Shown piece after piece: positions 1-10,308 of a DNA stretch of 64,000 bases. Both the position numbers and the translations under genes were made by a program. The DNA is from Diplocarpon mali (Eukaryota; Ascomycota; Leotiomycetes; Helotiales; Drepanopezizaceae), in contig JAENRP010000119.1 in the NCBI GenBank assembly GCA_024741835.1, forward strand, positions 8,800 to 72,799, read 5' to 3'. The notes under the pieces were generated by a model, which saw only the letters and a program-made list of their open reading frames with translations, did not search any database and was not told where the DNA came from. Positions within the stretch are counted from its first letter, which is position 1. Every line of letters begins with the position of its first letter.

Positions 1-770
1 CTGCGTGGAGCGTCCGATGCACTTTCACGCACGACATACGTGCGTTGCGACTGATCTCTGCAGTGCACTGTCCTGTCCTGTCCTGTACTGTTCTGTATTA
101 TTCTGTAACGTAGATCTGGCATCGATGTTGCAGGAAAGCCGGTGCCCTGCAAGAGCGGCATCTTGCAGATCGAAGAAAATGATGGCCAGCCCTTGTACCT
201 CTCTGTACATGTGGTCCGCACAGCGGTCACTCCAAACCCCTTGAGATGATGGACATCAGACACCGTCCCAAGGCACGTTGCCGCCGCTGTGCTGTGATTG
301 AATGGAGGGGAACCTACACAGCGACAGAGTCGGGTAGGGGACGAGTCGGCTACTGTCCTGTCCTCCACTGTACCTCGGGATGGTGTTTACAAAGTCTCCC
401 TCGCGAGCATCGGGACCGGACTGGGTGGAGGATGTCACGTGTGACTGGGCCCCTCGCTCAACTGGTCATAATGCAGCGGAGCATGGCTGCACGTGACTGT
501 GCATTGCTGCACAGACTGTACACTGCTGCACATGACTGCACAGACTGCACAGACTGCACATACTGCACAGACTGCACATACCTGCACATACCTGCACATA
601 ACTCCGCCTGATCACAGGATACTTCATACTCGGCTCCTTCACGTGGCGACGTGTTGCGGGTCGGAGGTTGTGCCGCGGGTCGGCTAGCCAACACCCCACC
701 ATTGATCGCGACACTCGAAACATCTGCCTTGGATGCGACGACGACAGGCAGGAGACCACCGCTACCCTCC
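1..770. other. Upstream region with simple repeats and three CACGTG motifs
   Basis: No convincing gene is visible. The stretch holds a TCCTG/TTCTG-like array (about 68-106), a CTGCACA-based tandem array (about 485-600) and three CACGTG hexamers at 436-441, 490-495 and 640-645. It is the probable promoter and 5' leader of the BRCT gene that begins near 771. Short open frames on both strands follow the repeats and are not supported as genes. Confidence 0.5.
485..600. repeat. CTGCACA-type degenerate tandem repeat
   Basis: About 115 bp is built from variants of a 7-10 bp unit (CTGCACA, CTGCACAGA, CTGCACATA, CTGCACATAC), becoming most regular towards the 3' side. The unit contains the palindrome TGCA. 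It lies 170-290 bp upstream of the first in-frame ATG of the BRCT gene. Confidence 0.8.
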
Positions 771-1851
771 ATGACCATGCCGGAAAGACGGTCAGGACCA
801 GCAGCTGCAACTCTCGCCGGCAAAGAGATGCCGCCTCCGAAATCCACCAGACCTGCAGCTGCGCGGCCAAGGTTTTCCGCCCATTTCGATGCGTGGAATT
901 CGTCGTCAACTGGCCATCAGCGAGCAGAAAACGCCCTGGGCCACTCCACAGGATGGCGACAATCGCGAAACCTGAAGCTCTCCTACCAGTTCAAGAGCGG
1001 CGTTACTGGTGGGCACCGAATATCAGATCAGGTGGGGGTGGGGTCTAAGGACTGGGAGGAGAAAGCCAAAGCTTTGATTTCCAACGAGGTCAGGGAGAGC
1101 GCGGGGGTTAGGGTTGCGGGCAGAGTGACCAGAGAACGAGGTACATTATCACAGCTCATGCCGGCATATCAGGGGCTAACCTCGGGGACAGTGGCCTTAA
1201 GCAGCGAAGAGCAGCTAATGGCGCAGAGGAAGAGAGAGGACGACTCGAAGGATGGAGAGAGACTATGCCGGAAAAGAGGAATATTCGAGGGACTTGTCAT
1301 CTACATCAACGGCAGCACGCATCCCTCGATCTCCGATCACAAATTGAAGCACGTTCTCGCCGAGAATGGAGGGAAGATGTCGCTTCATCTCGGAAGGAGA
1401 CAGGTGACACATGTCATTCTTGGAAAGCCGTCGGGAACTCTAGGAATGGGAGCTGGGGGTGGTCTTTCTGGGATCAAGCTGGAGAAAGAGATCAGGAGGG
1501 TCGGAGGTTGTGGGGTGAAATACGTTGGTGTCGAATGGTACGGGCCCAGACTCCAGATGGCAGTATCCCCTTTTTTCCCCCGATAGCGAGGAGGAAACCC
1601 CTGGAGCCGTGTGCCAGAGGCTACGAGCACAGGCAGTCACGCAGGTGCAACCTAGGATATACCTGTGCAATCTGGTGTTCTTGTTCTTATGCTAACACCT
1701 TTTCTACAGGGTGCTGGAAAGCCTCCAAGCTGGGAGAAGACTTTCCGAAACACGATTCACGAATCTCAAGGTGGCACCCAAAAATCAGAAAAGTGTTTAC
1801 GAGATGTTCAAGAAACCAAACAGCACAGCATCGTCAGGATCGGAATTCTGA
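771..1851 (+). CDS. BRCT-domain protein, probable DNA-damage/replication factor
   Basis: Two exons are proposed, 771-1537 and 1710-1851 (172-nt intron, GTACGG donor, GCTAAC branch, CTACAG acceptor), giving 302 aa. Splicing joins a codon to rebuild GVEW-VLESLQAGRRL, the typical end of a BRCT fold. The single BRCT domain spans about residues 171-275. The N-terminal 170 residues look disordered and basic. BRCT domains bind phosphopeptides or partner proteins in DNA repair and replication, so a nuclear role is inferred. The tail (282-289, QKSVYEMF) resembles a degenerate PCNA-interacting (PIP) box. The start is uncertain: 771 is the first ATG in the open frame, and an upstream exon cannot be excluded. 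It is not REV1, because there is no polymerase domain. Confidence 0.75.
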
Positions 1852-2492
1852 CGAGAAGATGTGGATGTTCTAGTCCCGAATTTGCTCCATGAGGTTTCGG
1901 ATTCGGTAGAGCACCTTTCTCGGTATCGCCTTTAATTCAACGGCTTTCTAAATCTTTCAGGTGGTCCGGGGTGGCTTTCGACGCTGACCTAAACCGCGTG
2001 AGCGTAGTGTCGGTTGCAGACTCGCTATGGCGCAACCTCGTGAGCCGGTCGGTACCCTGGTGTACCATTTACACGCGAAACGGGCACTCAAGATGTCTTG
2101 GAAACACGCTTCCCCTGGTCGACGCGTGCATGATTTTGGGTATGGTTGGAGCTTGACGGCTGGCTGCGGATTAGGTGTTGTGGCTTGGGGTATGGAAATA
2201 CGGAAGCATTGGGAGGGGTTGCGTCAAATTCCACGGCTAGAAAATGTTCCAGACCTTGGTATTATTACAGTGACTTTGTAAACTTTCAGCGCTCTCATGA
2301 CCGAACAATTTGTGTCGTGGTTCTTAAATTATTACATTGCATGAGATTATGCACTTGTGGTGATCAGCTGGTGCACAGGCGCGCTAAGATTTTTTTTTTT
2401 AGCGTCTGTTGACATTCCTTGTTTACTTCCATAACGTCCGCTCCTGACTCCTCAACCCGTCACGGAGCTCTCGACCCAGCACCCCGCAAACA
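1852..2492. other. Intergenic region between the BRCT and TACC genes
   Basis: Presumed 3' UTR of the BRCT gene and promoter of the TACC gene. A pyrimidine tract with a run of T lies at about 2391-2400, roughly 95 bp upstream of the next ATG. No gene or RNA is recognised. Confidence 0.5.
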
Positions 2493-4775
2493 ATGATAAA
2501 CGGAATTTGGAATCAGGTCACATCAACTATCGGAATGTCATCACCGTTGACGGATGCTAAGAACTCTGCTCTGAATTCCAGCCCGAGCAAAAGCACGACC
2601 CTGCGAGACTGCGAAGCCACAATGCAGTCTGCCGACACCGAGAGGCCTCAGTCCTCGCCCTTTGTCCCGAGCGTCTCAGCGGAACCAGTTGAGGATCGCG
2701 AAAACCTCTCACCTATCAAGGTCCCTCGACTCACAGCGAAGAGCCCAGGGGAACGCGAACACCCATCTCCCCTGAAAATACTGAAAAGCCGCCTCTCTCT
2801 AATTTCAACATCGCAACCGCCCCACAGCGACCAATCGCCGACGAAGAGTCCGCGAAAGCTCTCATCGCCAGACAAGCGATTCCCCGTCAAGCCCTCGTCG
2901 CCCATAAGAGTTGCTTCCCCGGCCACGGCCGCCTCGCCTGCGATGGAGCGGACCTTGAGTATTGAGGATGTACTGCGAGAGAACGAGGGGCTGACCAAGG
3001 CAATTGAGATACTGGAAGATGGCGATAGCGACTGCAATGATGATCATCCGTCGGAGGAGACGCTGATCAGCTTCGAAGCCGCGCAAGAACCCCACGAGGA
3101 GCCTAGCATGGACGATACGATGATCAGCACCCTCAGCGATTTCTCTGCTGTACCCGACATGACCATGTTCGCCAAGATCGGGCACAGTCCGACGAAATTT
3201 GCTGAAATGGGGCCAACACCGAGACGAACTCCGATCAACACGCCAGCACATCTCCGGAGGCCTGCAAATGCCAGTTCCCCCTCTCCCCCTCCTCAGGGTC
3301 ACCGATCCGGGCGGAGTAGAGATGGAGGAAACGAGACAAGTTTGATTCTGGACTTCACGGAGCAGTTCAATGGATTTGCTGGACGCGCCCAGGCACAAGC
3401 ACCTGCTAGACAAGGGCGGCAATCTCCCTCGAAAGGCTCTACGACGATGCCAGACATGACGTGGGCCTCCACCCCATCCATCAAGAGACACACCATGTCG
3501 AATCTGCTCGATTTTGACATTCCTCCTGCGCCCACCCCGAGATCCATGCCTTCCATCACCCCTCGAGAGCTCGAGAGCCTGAAATCAAACTTCCTGTCCG
3601 AAATTAGCAGCCTGAAAGCTTCCTTGAGTGGAAAGGAGGCTGAGGTTCACTCTCTGAAAACGGCCGTTGGGGATGCGGAGAAGCGCGTGGGAGAGACGAT
3701 GGAGCAAGTTCGTGAGGAGCGCAGCCTCAGGGAACAGCTGGCTACCGAGAAGGAGGAATGGGAAAAGAGGGGACGAGAGATGGAAGCCGTCCTGCGAAAT
3801 GTGAAGGAAGAGATCGTGCACGGAGAACGGGATCGTGACGAGCTCGAGGGCCGGCTGGACGAGAGTGAGAGAAGGAGGGAGGCCGCTGAGATCATGGCTC
3901 AGGAGGCCGAAAGTAAGATGGCTGGCATGAAGGCAGGCAAGACAACAACGGGCTCGGATCCAAGCGAGTCCAAGTCGGGAGAATGCGTCTGTGGAGGGAA
4001 AGGGGGGGGCGGGGGAAACGGAGGAAGAGCCGTCGAAATCGCGGTGGAGAAGGTCTCCCGGGAACTTCACACCTTATACAAGGAGAAGCACGAGACGAAG
4101 GTTTCTGCTCTGAAGAAGAGCTACGAGCGACGATGGGATAAGAAGATCGTAGAGCTGGAGCACCAGGTCGAGGAGCTCAGCCAGGAGAACGAGGAGCTCC
4201 GACGAGACATAACCATGACCAAGGTCGATGCACGGAGTGCTGTCGAGGTCGCTGAGGATCTCGAGAAGGCAGCAGCCAGGGAAGGGAAGGCCAAAGAGCT
4301 CGAAGCCGAGGTGGAAGGACTATCCCAAGAGATCCGGAGCTTCAAGCACGACAACTCGGACCTGCGCAGACTGTTGGAGGAAGAGCGGGTTGAGAAGAGC
4401 AAGCTCGTACAGGCTGTGGAGGAGATGATACCACTTGTAGCTGCTTTCGACGATATGCTTGCCAACATGAACACCGCTCCGGCCACGCTCCCCGCCGCGC
4501 CAGCCGCGCCAGCTCCGGCCCAGCACTCGAACGTGGAGAGCCTCCGCGGTAGTATCTCCCGGGCTTCGGGCCTGCGAGCCCCAGCCGGTATCGCGAAGGC
4601 TGGGGGGGAGAGTCGCATCGGCAGGGGCGGATTCGGCGGCCTGGCCACCGCAGGAAGCAGCCGTGATCGATGCGGCAGTGCCCCCGGGAGTAGGCCGGGG
4701 AGTGGCTTGGGATATCGGAGCGGTATCATGAGCAACATCGAGAAGATGGGTCATCACAAGGGGAGGGGCGAGTAG
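2493..4775 (+). CDS. Fungal TACC-type coiled-coil protein (Alp7/TacA-like)
   Basis: Intronless, 760 aa. The N-terminal half is Ser/Pro-rich and disordered, with many SP/TP sites typical of CDK targets. Long coiled coils occupy about 355-470 and 515-660. The segment near 515-590 (VSRELHTLYKEKHETKVSAL and following, then an ERRW-type motif) resembles the conserved fungal TACC module. TACC proteins pair with XMAP215/Alp14-type microtubule polymerases at spindle poles and the nuclear periphery, so a spindle/microtubule role is inferred from family. A Gly-rich linker with CVCGGK precedes the TACC module. The C-terminus is Gly/Arg/Ser-rich and ends in a SNIEKMG-type motif. Family assignment rests on remembered domain character; a generic spindle coiled-coil protein is the alternative. 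Confidence 0.65.
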   Translation: MINGIWNQVTSTIGMSSPLTDAKNSALNSSPSKSTTLRDCEATMQSADTERPQSSPFVPSVSAEPVEDRENLSPIKVPRLTAKSPGEREHPSPLKILKSRLSLISTSQPPHSDQSPTKSPRKLSSPDKRFPVKPSSPIRVASPATAASPAMERTLSIEDVLRENEGLTKAIEILEDGDSDCNDDHPSEETLISFEAAQEPHEEPSMDDTMISTLSDFSAVPDMTMFAKIGHSPTKFAEMGPTPRRTPINTPAHLRRPANASSPSPPPQGHRSGRSRDGGNETSLILDFTEQFNGFAGRAQAQAPARQGRQSPSKGSTTMPDMTWASTPSIKRHTMSNLLDFDIPPAPTPRSMPSITPRELESLKSNFLSEISSLKASLSGKEAEVHSLKTAVGDAEKRVGETMEQVREERSLREQLATEKEEWEKRGREMEAVLRNVKEEIVHGERDRDELEGRLDESERRREAAEIMAQEAESKMAGMKAGKTTTGSDPSESKSGECVCGGKGGGGGNGGRAVEIAVEKVSRELHTLYKEKHETKVSALKKSYERRWDKKIVELEHQVEELSQENEELRRDITMTKVDARSAVEVAEDLEKAAAREGKAKELEAEVEGLSQEIRSFKHDNSDLRRLLEEERVEKSKLVQAVEEMIPLVAAFDDMLANMNTAPATLPAAPAAPAPAQHSNVESLRGSISRASGLRAPAGIAKAGGESRIGRGGFGGLATAGSSRDRCGSAPGSRPGSGLGYRSGIMSNIEKMGHHKGRGE

Positions 4776-5451
4776 GAGGGCCGCGGTTGAGGGCGACACT
4801 TTCATCTGTTTTGACGAATCATGAGTTTGTTGCGGTGTCGCCGGGCGTCGGGCCCAGCGGTGCTCCCGTTGGATGGGGCTTCGCGTTCTCCTGCGTCTGG
4901 TTGCAATCACGAAGCATGGATAGGGTTGTCGGTTCCAACGGACATTTCTGGGCTAGGGGTCTCTGTTCTTTTGAGGAGTTTTGAATATCAGCGCAGCTCA
5001 TTCGTGTGGAAGCCCAGAGCCAGCAGGGAGGCGAGTCACAACCCGGAGGCACGGAACTTATGGCTGGTACGAGAGAAGGGTGGGCAGCTCTCAGGACAGT
5101 GCCCGAATAGCATGCTTTTAGATACACAGTTCAATGCAATGGTCTCAGGGGAAGCCGTGGCGGTTGCGCACAGGTGGTTGCATGTCTGGCCTCGGCGAGA
5201 GAGGGAGGCTTGCTCGCCTGTTCGCTTTCCCAGACCCGATGAAAGAGACGCGATGACTCCGGTTGAACGCAGCGGTGGAAGCCTCCAGCGGAGTCAGGCT
5301 CTAGATGCCGGGCTTCCACGGCCAGGCTGGGGCCAGGCAGAAGACAACTCTCCCATCCTGCTGTCTCTCGCGACCTGAATGCCGCCCGAGGAACCAAGGC
5401 GCATGGCGGGTTGAGGGATGAAGGGTCCCGCGAGAAGGGAGGGCTTCGTAT
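4776..5451. other. Intergenic, 3' of the TACC gene
   Basis: A GC-balanced stretch. A 185-codon open frame starts at 4821, but its composition is random-looking, it has no recognisable domain and it overlaps an antisense frame. It is treated as the TACC 3' UTR and spacer. Confidence 0.4.
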
Positions 5452-6183
5452 AGGGGATTTGTAGTCTGATATTAGCGCTAAGTGTGTGTGTGTGTATATG
5501 ACCTTGACTAGGCTAAGGCTTATGAAATTCGTTTGAAGATTACTATCTTATATTACTATCTTTAGCTACTTGAATTTGTTATAAGGAATTTTATACGTAG
5601 GGTTGAAGAATTAATAAGGTAGTAAGCTTGGTAGAGGGGATTTGTAGGCTGATATTAGGCCTAATTATATATATATGTGTATATGTGTGTATATATGTGT
5701 ATATATGTGTATATATGTGTATATATGTGTATATATATGACCTTGACTAGGCTAAGGCTTATGAAATTCGTTTCAAGATTACTATCTTATATTACTATCT
5801 TTAGCTACTTGAATTTGTTATAAGGAATTTTATACGTAGAGTTGAAGAATTAATAAGGTAGTAGGCTTAGTAGAGGGGATTTGTAGGCTGATATTAGGCC
5901 TAATTATATATATATGTGTGTGTGTGTATGTGTATATATGTCTATGACCTTAACTAGGCTAAGGCTTATAAAATTCGTTTTAAGATTACTATTTTATATT
6001 ACCATCTTTAGCTACTTGAATTTTCCTTAGGGAATTTTATACGTAGAGTTGAAGAATTAATAAGGTAGTAGACTTAGTAGAGGGGATTTGTAGGCTGATA
6101 TTAGGCCTAACTATATAGATATGAATATGTGTATATATGTGTATATATATGACCTCGACTAGGCCAAGGCTTATAAAATTCGT
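5452..6183. repeat. AT-rich tandem repeat, four ~200-bp units with internal TG/TA microsatellite
   Basis: Four direct units begin with AGGGGATTTGTAG at 5452, 5635, 5874 and 6081, with lengths 183, 239, 207 and about 103 (truncated). Each unit has a conserved left arm ending near ATTAGGCCTAA, then a variable TG/TA microsatellite, then a conserved right arm (TATGACCTTGACTAGGCTAAGG onward). Length differences come mainly from the microsatellite. The fourth copy loses its right arm about 20 bp from the stop codon of the dehydratase gene. The very low GC content and TpA richness fit RIP or neutral decay. No coding capacity is seen. Confidence 0.9.
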
Positions 6184-6204
6184 CACAAGGTGTATTGTCA
6201 CGGT

Positions 6205-7802
6205 CTAACCAGCGACGTTCTCGACACCCTTCCGAGCGTCCAGCCCTCCGACGCCCTCATGTCTCCCGGCATCCACTTCGCCAACGGCAAACATCTGCCC
6301 GATGGCTTCTACGCTCGTGTTGCCGCCACTGATCACAATGCCTACATCCCACCCCTCTGCCCCGCCCTCCTTCGCCGCGATCCTTCTAAAGTCCTCGTTG
6401 TAGAGCGCTGTAGCCAGGCTGAGTGATCGAAGAGTCAACAATCGTCGTGCCAAGTCGCGGACGAGAGGTAGGGCATAGGGCCCCGGTGATCTTGAGAACC
6501 CAGGGAGGATGGCTATGGCTTACCCGACGACCGCACTCGGCTCAACCACAATCTTCATCCTCTCCAGCACCAGTCGCATGGCCTTCAGAATCTGCTCTTC
6601 GGTCACGCCAAACATCCGCCGCACCAACCTCCGGTCATGAATGACTGTCCAGGGGTACGCGCCGACAGGCGTCCGCAGCCCATCAGCGATCGTGAGGCTC
6701 TTGACGGTCTCGATCCGTCTGCCCTGCTCCAGTCCGCGTTTGCAGTCATCGCCGCCCTCGAACTCCGGCTCGGCACCGAAGACGAAGATGCCAGTCCCCT
6801 CGCAGCTGATGGCCGTGCCGGAGAGCATCCCGCCGCCGCCGCACGGGACGACCATGGCATCCAGTCCTTTCGAGGCCTTGCCGCCGCGGCTTGCGATCAG
6901 GGCGGCGGCTTGTTCTTGCAGCTCGATGCCCAGTGTTCCTTGTCCGAGCATGATGTCCGGGTGGTCGTACGGGGGGACGAGACGGGCGCCGGTTCGCCTG
7001 ATCACATCTTCGACGACTGCTTCGCGCTCGGTGCTCGTGCTGCCGCTGAAGATCACGTTTGCGCCGTAGCCTCTCGTGCCGGCGATCTTGTTCGGCGTGG
7101 AGATCTCGGGCATGACGATATGCGCTGGTATTCCCATGGTGCGAGCCGCGAGGGCGAGCGCTTGGGCATGGTTGCCTGTGGAGCACCAGAGTCAATCAGC
7201 AATGGGTTTTGCTTGTCCCATACCGCGGGCTTGTACTCTGGGCAAATCCCGAACGGCACCAGTAATGCCCGACACACGCCCGCAGACGACTGGGCACTTT
7301 CGAGAGCCCACCGGGCCCAGTTGGCCTGCGGAGATTCGAGCAGCCCCTCAAGTATACCCGACATACGGGCAACTGGACGGCATTGGCGCATTGAAAACTT
7401 CCCATCTCCGGCTGGGACATGATAACTGCTGCCATTCAAGGGGTGAAACGAAAGACACCGACCAGAGCTATGCGTAACAACCCCCCGCGCGCGCCCGCCA
7501 CCTTCTTCCCACCCTTCCTCGCTCACCAACCTCTTCAATGCATGGAAAGCGCCTCGGATCTTGAAAGCTCCAATCCTCTGCAAGTTTTCACACTTGAAGA
7601 AGAACCGAAGCTTCGGACTCGAAGGCTCTTGACCTGCCCACGGGGTACCGGCAAGCGTACATGTCGATTGAGGCTTCGAGGCGAGGTCATCAAGAGTGGT
7701 GTTGGTGAGGACTGGTGTATAGTGGACGTGCTCTTTGATGAGCGCCTGCGCTGCCATGACGGATGACCGAATGAGTGGGGGGCTCTTGGTGGGGTCGGCC
7801 AT
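6205..7802 (-). CDS. PLP-dependent serine/threonine dehydratase (serine racemase family)
   Basis: Minus-strand exons 7802-7463, 7175-6524 and 6418-6205 give 401 aa. The introns are 287 nt (weak GTCGGT donor) and 105 nt (GTAAGC). The fold-type II PLP enzyme signature is complete: PLP lysine K81 in GAFKIRGA, the substrate loop SSGNHAQ rebuilt across intron 1, the glycine loop CGGGGMLSG for the cofactor phosphate, and ISGGN near the C-terminus. The family deaminates L-serine/L-threonine to pyruvate/2-oxobutyrate or racemises serine; which applies cannot be told from sequence. There is no ACT-like regulatory domain as in biosynthetic ILV1, so a catabolic or racemase role is more likely. The next gene is ketol-acid reductoisomerase. 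A ~12-residue insertion sits before FFFKCENLQ. The ATG at 7802 is the first in frame. Confidence 0.85.
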
Positions 7803-8216
7803 ACTCAAATGCTAGGGAGGACTGGTGAATTGTATTATTGCGAAGTGTAAAGAGAAAGCCAGAAATAAAAGACGGGGTCTCTCTCATGGTAGGTAATCAA
7901 GAGAAGCGAGGAATTGAGAAGCGCGTGGAGAAGCGCGTCCACAAATCTGTAGAATTCATCTTTGCCGATTGCGGAGCCGCGGCAAGAGTCATGTCACGGA
8001 TGCGTGGGGACACACACGTGCTAGAAAAGAAGACCGGGGAGTCCGAGGATGTGTCAACGACAATTGCAGATTAACCATCGAAGGCAGGTGTGTAAAACTT
8101 TTCGCAACTCCAGATACCGTGGTTCCTCGTAGGAGGAGTATTTATTGTACAGCTCGCCAGAGGCCCACCACTCCCATATCAGAATAACAGCCCAGTGTAT
8201 CGCTAAACAAACAGCC
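7803..8216. other. Intergenic, dehydratase promoter and reductoisomerase 3' region
   Basis: Both flanking genes are on the minus strand, so this holds the promoter of the dehydratase and the 3' UTR of the reductoisomerase. A short purine-rich, imperfectly repeated GAGAAGCG segment lies at about 7910-7940. No gene is recognised. Confidence 0.4.
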
Positions 8217-9622
8217 TTACTTTTGGTTCTCGGGGCGGAGAGAGCTGTGGAAGAATTAGCGACAGGCTGCGTGCGCGTTTGGGGTCATGTCTTACCGGAC
8301 AGCCTTTCCTGCTCTCCAGATCTCCAAATCGCGGATCTCCTTCATCTCGGCCTCGTACTTTTGGCGATAATCAGGTTGCGAGTTGAACGTCAAGGACCGC
8401 TCGGTCTCCTTTCCAGTCTTGACCGAGTCGTAGAGATCGTTGAAGACTGGCTTCAAGGCATCTTTGAACTTCCCGCTCCAATCGATGGCTCCACGGCGGG
8501 CAGTGGTAGAGCAGGCCTCGTACATCCAATCCATACCATTTGCGCCGATCAGGGGGTATAGAGATTGAGTGGCCTCCTCGACGGTCTCGTTGAAAGCCTC
8601 GCTGGGGCTATGGCCTTGCTCGCGGAGAACCTCGTACTGTGCGAGGAACATACCGTGGATGCCTCCCATCAAACAACCACGCTCACCGTACAAGTCGGAG
8701 TAGACTTCCTTCTCGAACGTCGTCTCGTAGAGGTAACCACTTCCGACACCAACACCAAGGGCAATTGCCTTCTCCTTGGCGTTGCCAGTAACATCTTGAT
8801 AGACGGCGATAGAGGAGTTGATACCACGTCCCTCACGGAAAAGGGTTCGGACGGTTCGGCCAGATCCCTTGGGAGCGACGAGGATGACATCGACATCGGT
8901 TGGGACATCGACCTTGGTCTGATCCTTGAACACCGGGGAGAAACCGTGAGAGAAGTAGAGGGTCTGCAGAAGTCAGATCAGGCCGCGAGGAAACTGGCAA
9001 TAGCACAGCTTACCTTTCCCTTGGTGATCTGGGGCTTAATCGCTGGCCAGGTCTCACTTTGAGCAGCGTCGGAGAGCAGGTTCATGATGATGGTACCCTT
9101 CGAGATAGCCTCATCAACCTCGAAGAGAGTCTTCCCTGGGACCCATCCGTCTTGTTGAGCATCCTTCCACGATTGACCGTTCTTTCGCACACCAACGACG
9201 ACGTTGAGACCTTGATCACGCATGTTCAGGGACTGCGCGTGGCCTTGCGAGCCATATCCGATAATCGCCATTGTGTCATTTTTGAAGAATTCCTACACGG
9301 GCATCAGTATATGGTCCGAGTATGCGGTGAGGTAAAACCAACTTGGAGCTTCGCCGCAGGCCAGTCAGCCCTCTCTGGAGCGTTTGTCAGCGTCTGAATC
9401 TCTGGGTAATCTTGAAAGCTTCATACCGTAGACGTCCTCCTTGACACCAGCAAAGTCGATTGTCTTCACACCCCTAGTCTGTTGAGCCGATGCAACAGCA
9501 GCGCGGGCAGCTGAAGGCCTAGCAGAGGCGTTGAGGGCAGTGACGAATGTACGGCGTGCTGGAGCACTCAATTGCTTGGTCAATGGTGAGCGGAGAGCTC
9601 TCGATATGGTGCGGGAAGCCAT
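8217..9622 (-). CDS. ILV5: Ketol-acid reductoisomerase, mitochondrial
   Basis: Five exons on the minus strand: 9622-9427, 9374-9343 (32-nt micro-exon), 9292-9014, 8963-8296 and 8244-8217 (28-nt last exon). Introns are 50-52 nt and the product is 400 aa. It catalyses the NADPH- and Mg-dependent isomeroreduction of acetolactate or acetohydroxybutyrate in valine, isoleucine and leucine synthesis. The first ~50 residues are Arg/Ala/Ser-rich without acids, a typical mitochondrial presequence. The Rossmann motif GYGSQGH and the Mg/substrate region SDLYGERGCLMGG are intact. Reading through the last intron gives a premature TAA; splicing at 8295 instead restores the family ending SLRPENQ. The micro-exon encodes the RADWPAAKLQ segment. 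It lies upstream of, and in tandem with, the dehydratase. Confidence 0.96.
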
Positions 9623-10308
9623 GATGTAGGTATTGATTGAGGATGGTGGTGCTGGGGAGAGGGAGAGAATGGAGTTGCGAAAAAAGTGTTTTTGTGAGAG
9701 ACGATTCTGCCTTTGCGAGTCGAAATTTCTGAGTGCTCCGTAATCGGGGGGAAACTGTTAGTCGGGGTTGATCCACTCACTGGATGGCCCAGATCTTGGC
9801 CCTGGCTTTTGTGTGGGTCTGCACGCAGACATCAACGAGGGGAGGTTATCTGGGGAAGACGAAATGATATAATCCTCTATGTTCATTCAGCAGTTGGGGG
9901 TAATCAAGAGCCGGTAATGGAAAAACGCGTGCGAAGAATGGACCAGGCAAACCAAGGGAATCTTGAGGAGATTTGCGTGCTATCGAGATATTGAGAGCAG
10001 CTCCATGGACCAGAAGCCCGCAAGCACATCCAAAAACAATACCGCCATATTTAGACAAGGGCCGTTTGTCTGTGTAGTGAGACACGAAGACAGACCAAGG
10101 CGTAGAAATCACACAGGGAGACCAGAGGCTTTGGGGTCGAAATTTCTCATGCCCACGCTCTAGAAAATCATGCAAAACCTGCCAGTATTTACTCCCAGGT
10201 CCTCCAGATATAAACGCCCGATAATGCCGCAGGGATGCTCGCTCGTGTAGACGCCCAAGTTTGAATGTATATGCTTAACCGTATCCACTCCCTGCCCTGA
10301 GCGAAGCC
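9623..10308. other. Promoter region of the reductoisomerase gene
   Basis: Contains the 5' region of the reductoisomerase gene and the 3' UTR of UBC12, both minus strand. I found no clear Leu3-type (CCGGNNCCGG) or TGACTC Gcn4-type site by eye. No gene is recognised. Confidence 0.4.

Noticed and set aside
485..600. Regular repeats as a CRISPR array
   Set aside because: Unit too short and no spacers; eukaryotic host. It is a degenerate tandem repeat.
4121..4738. Ser/Leu-rich 205-codon minus-strand frame
   Set aside because: Antisense mirror of the coiled-coil coding sequence (GAG-rich codons read backwards).
4821..5378. 185-codon plus-strand open frame after the TACC gene
   Set aside because: Composition is random-looking, no domain or splice context, overlapped by an antisense frame of similar quality. 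More likely 3' UTR.
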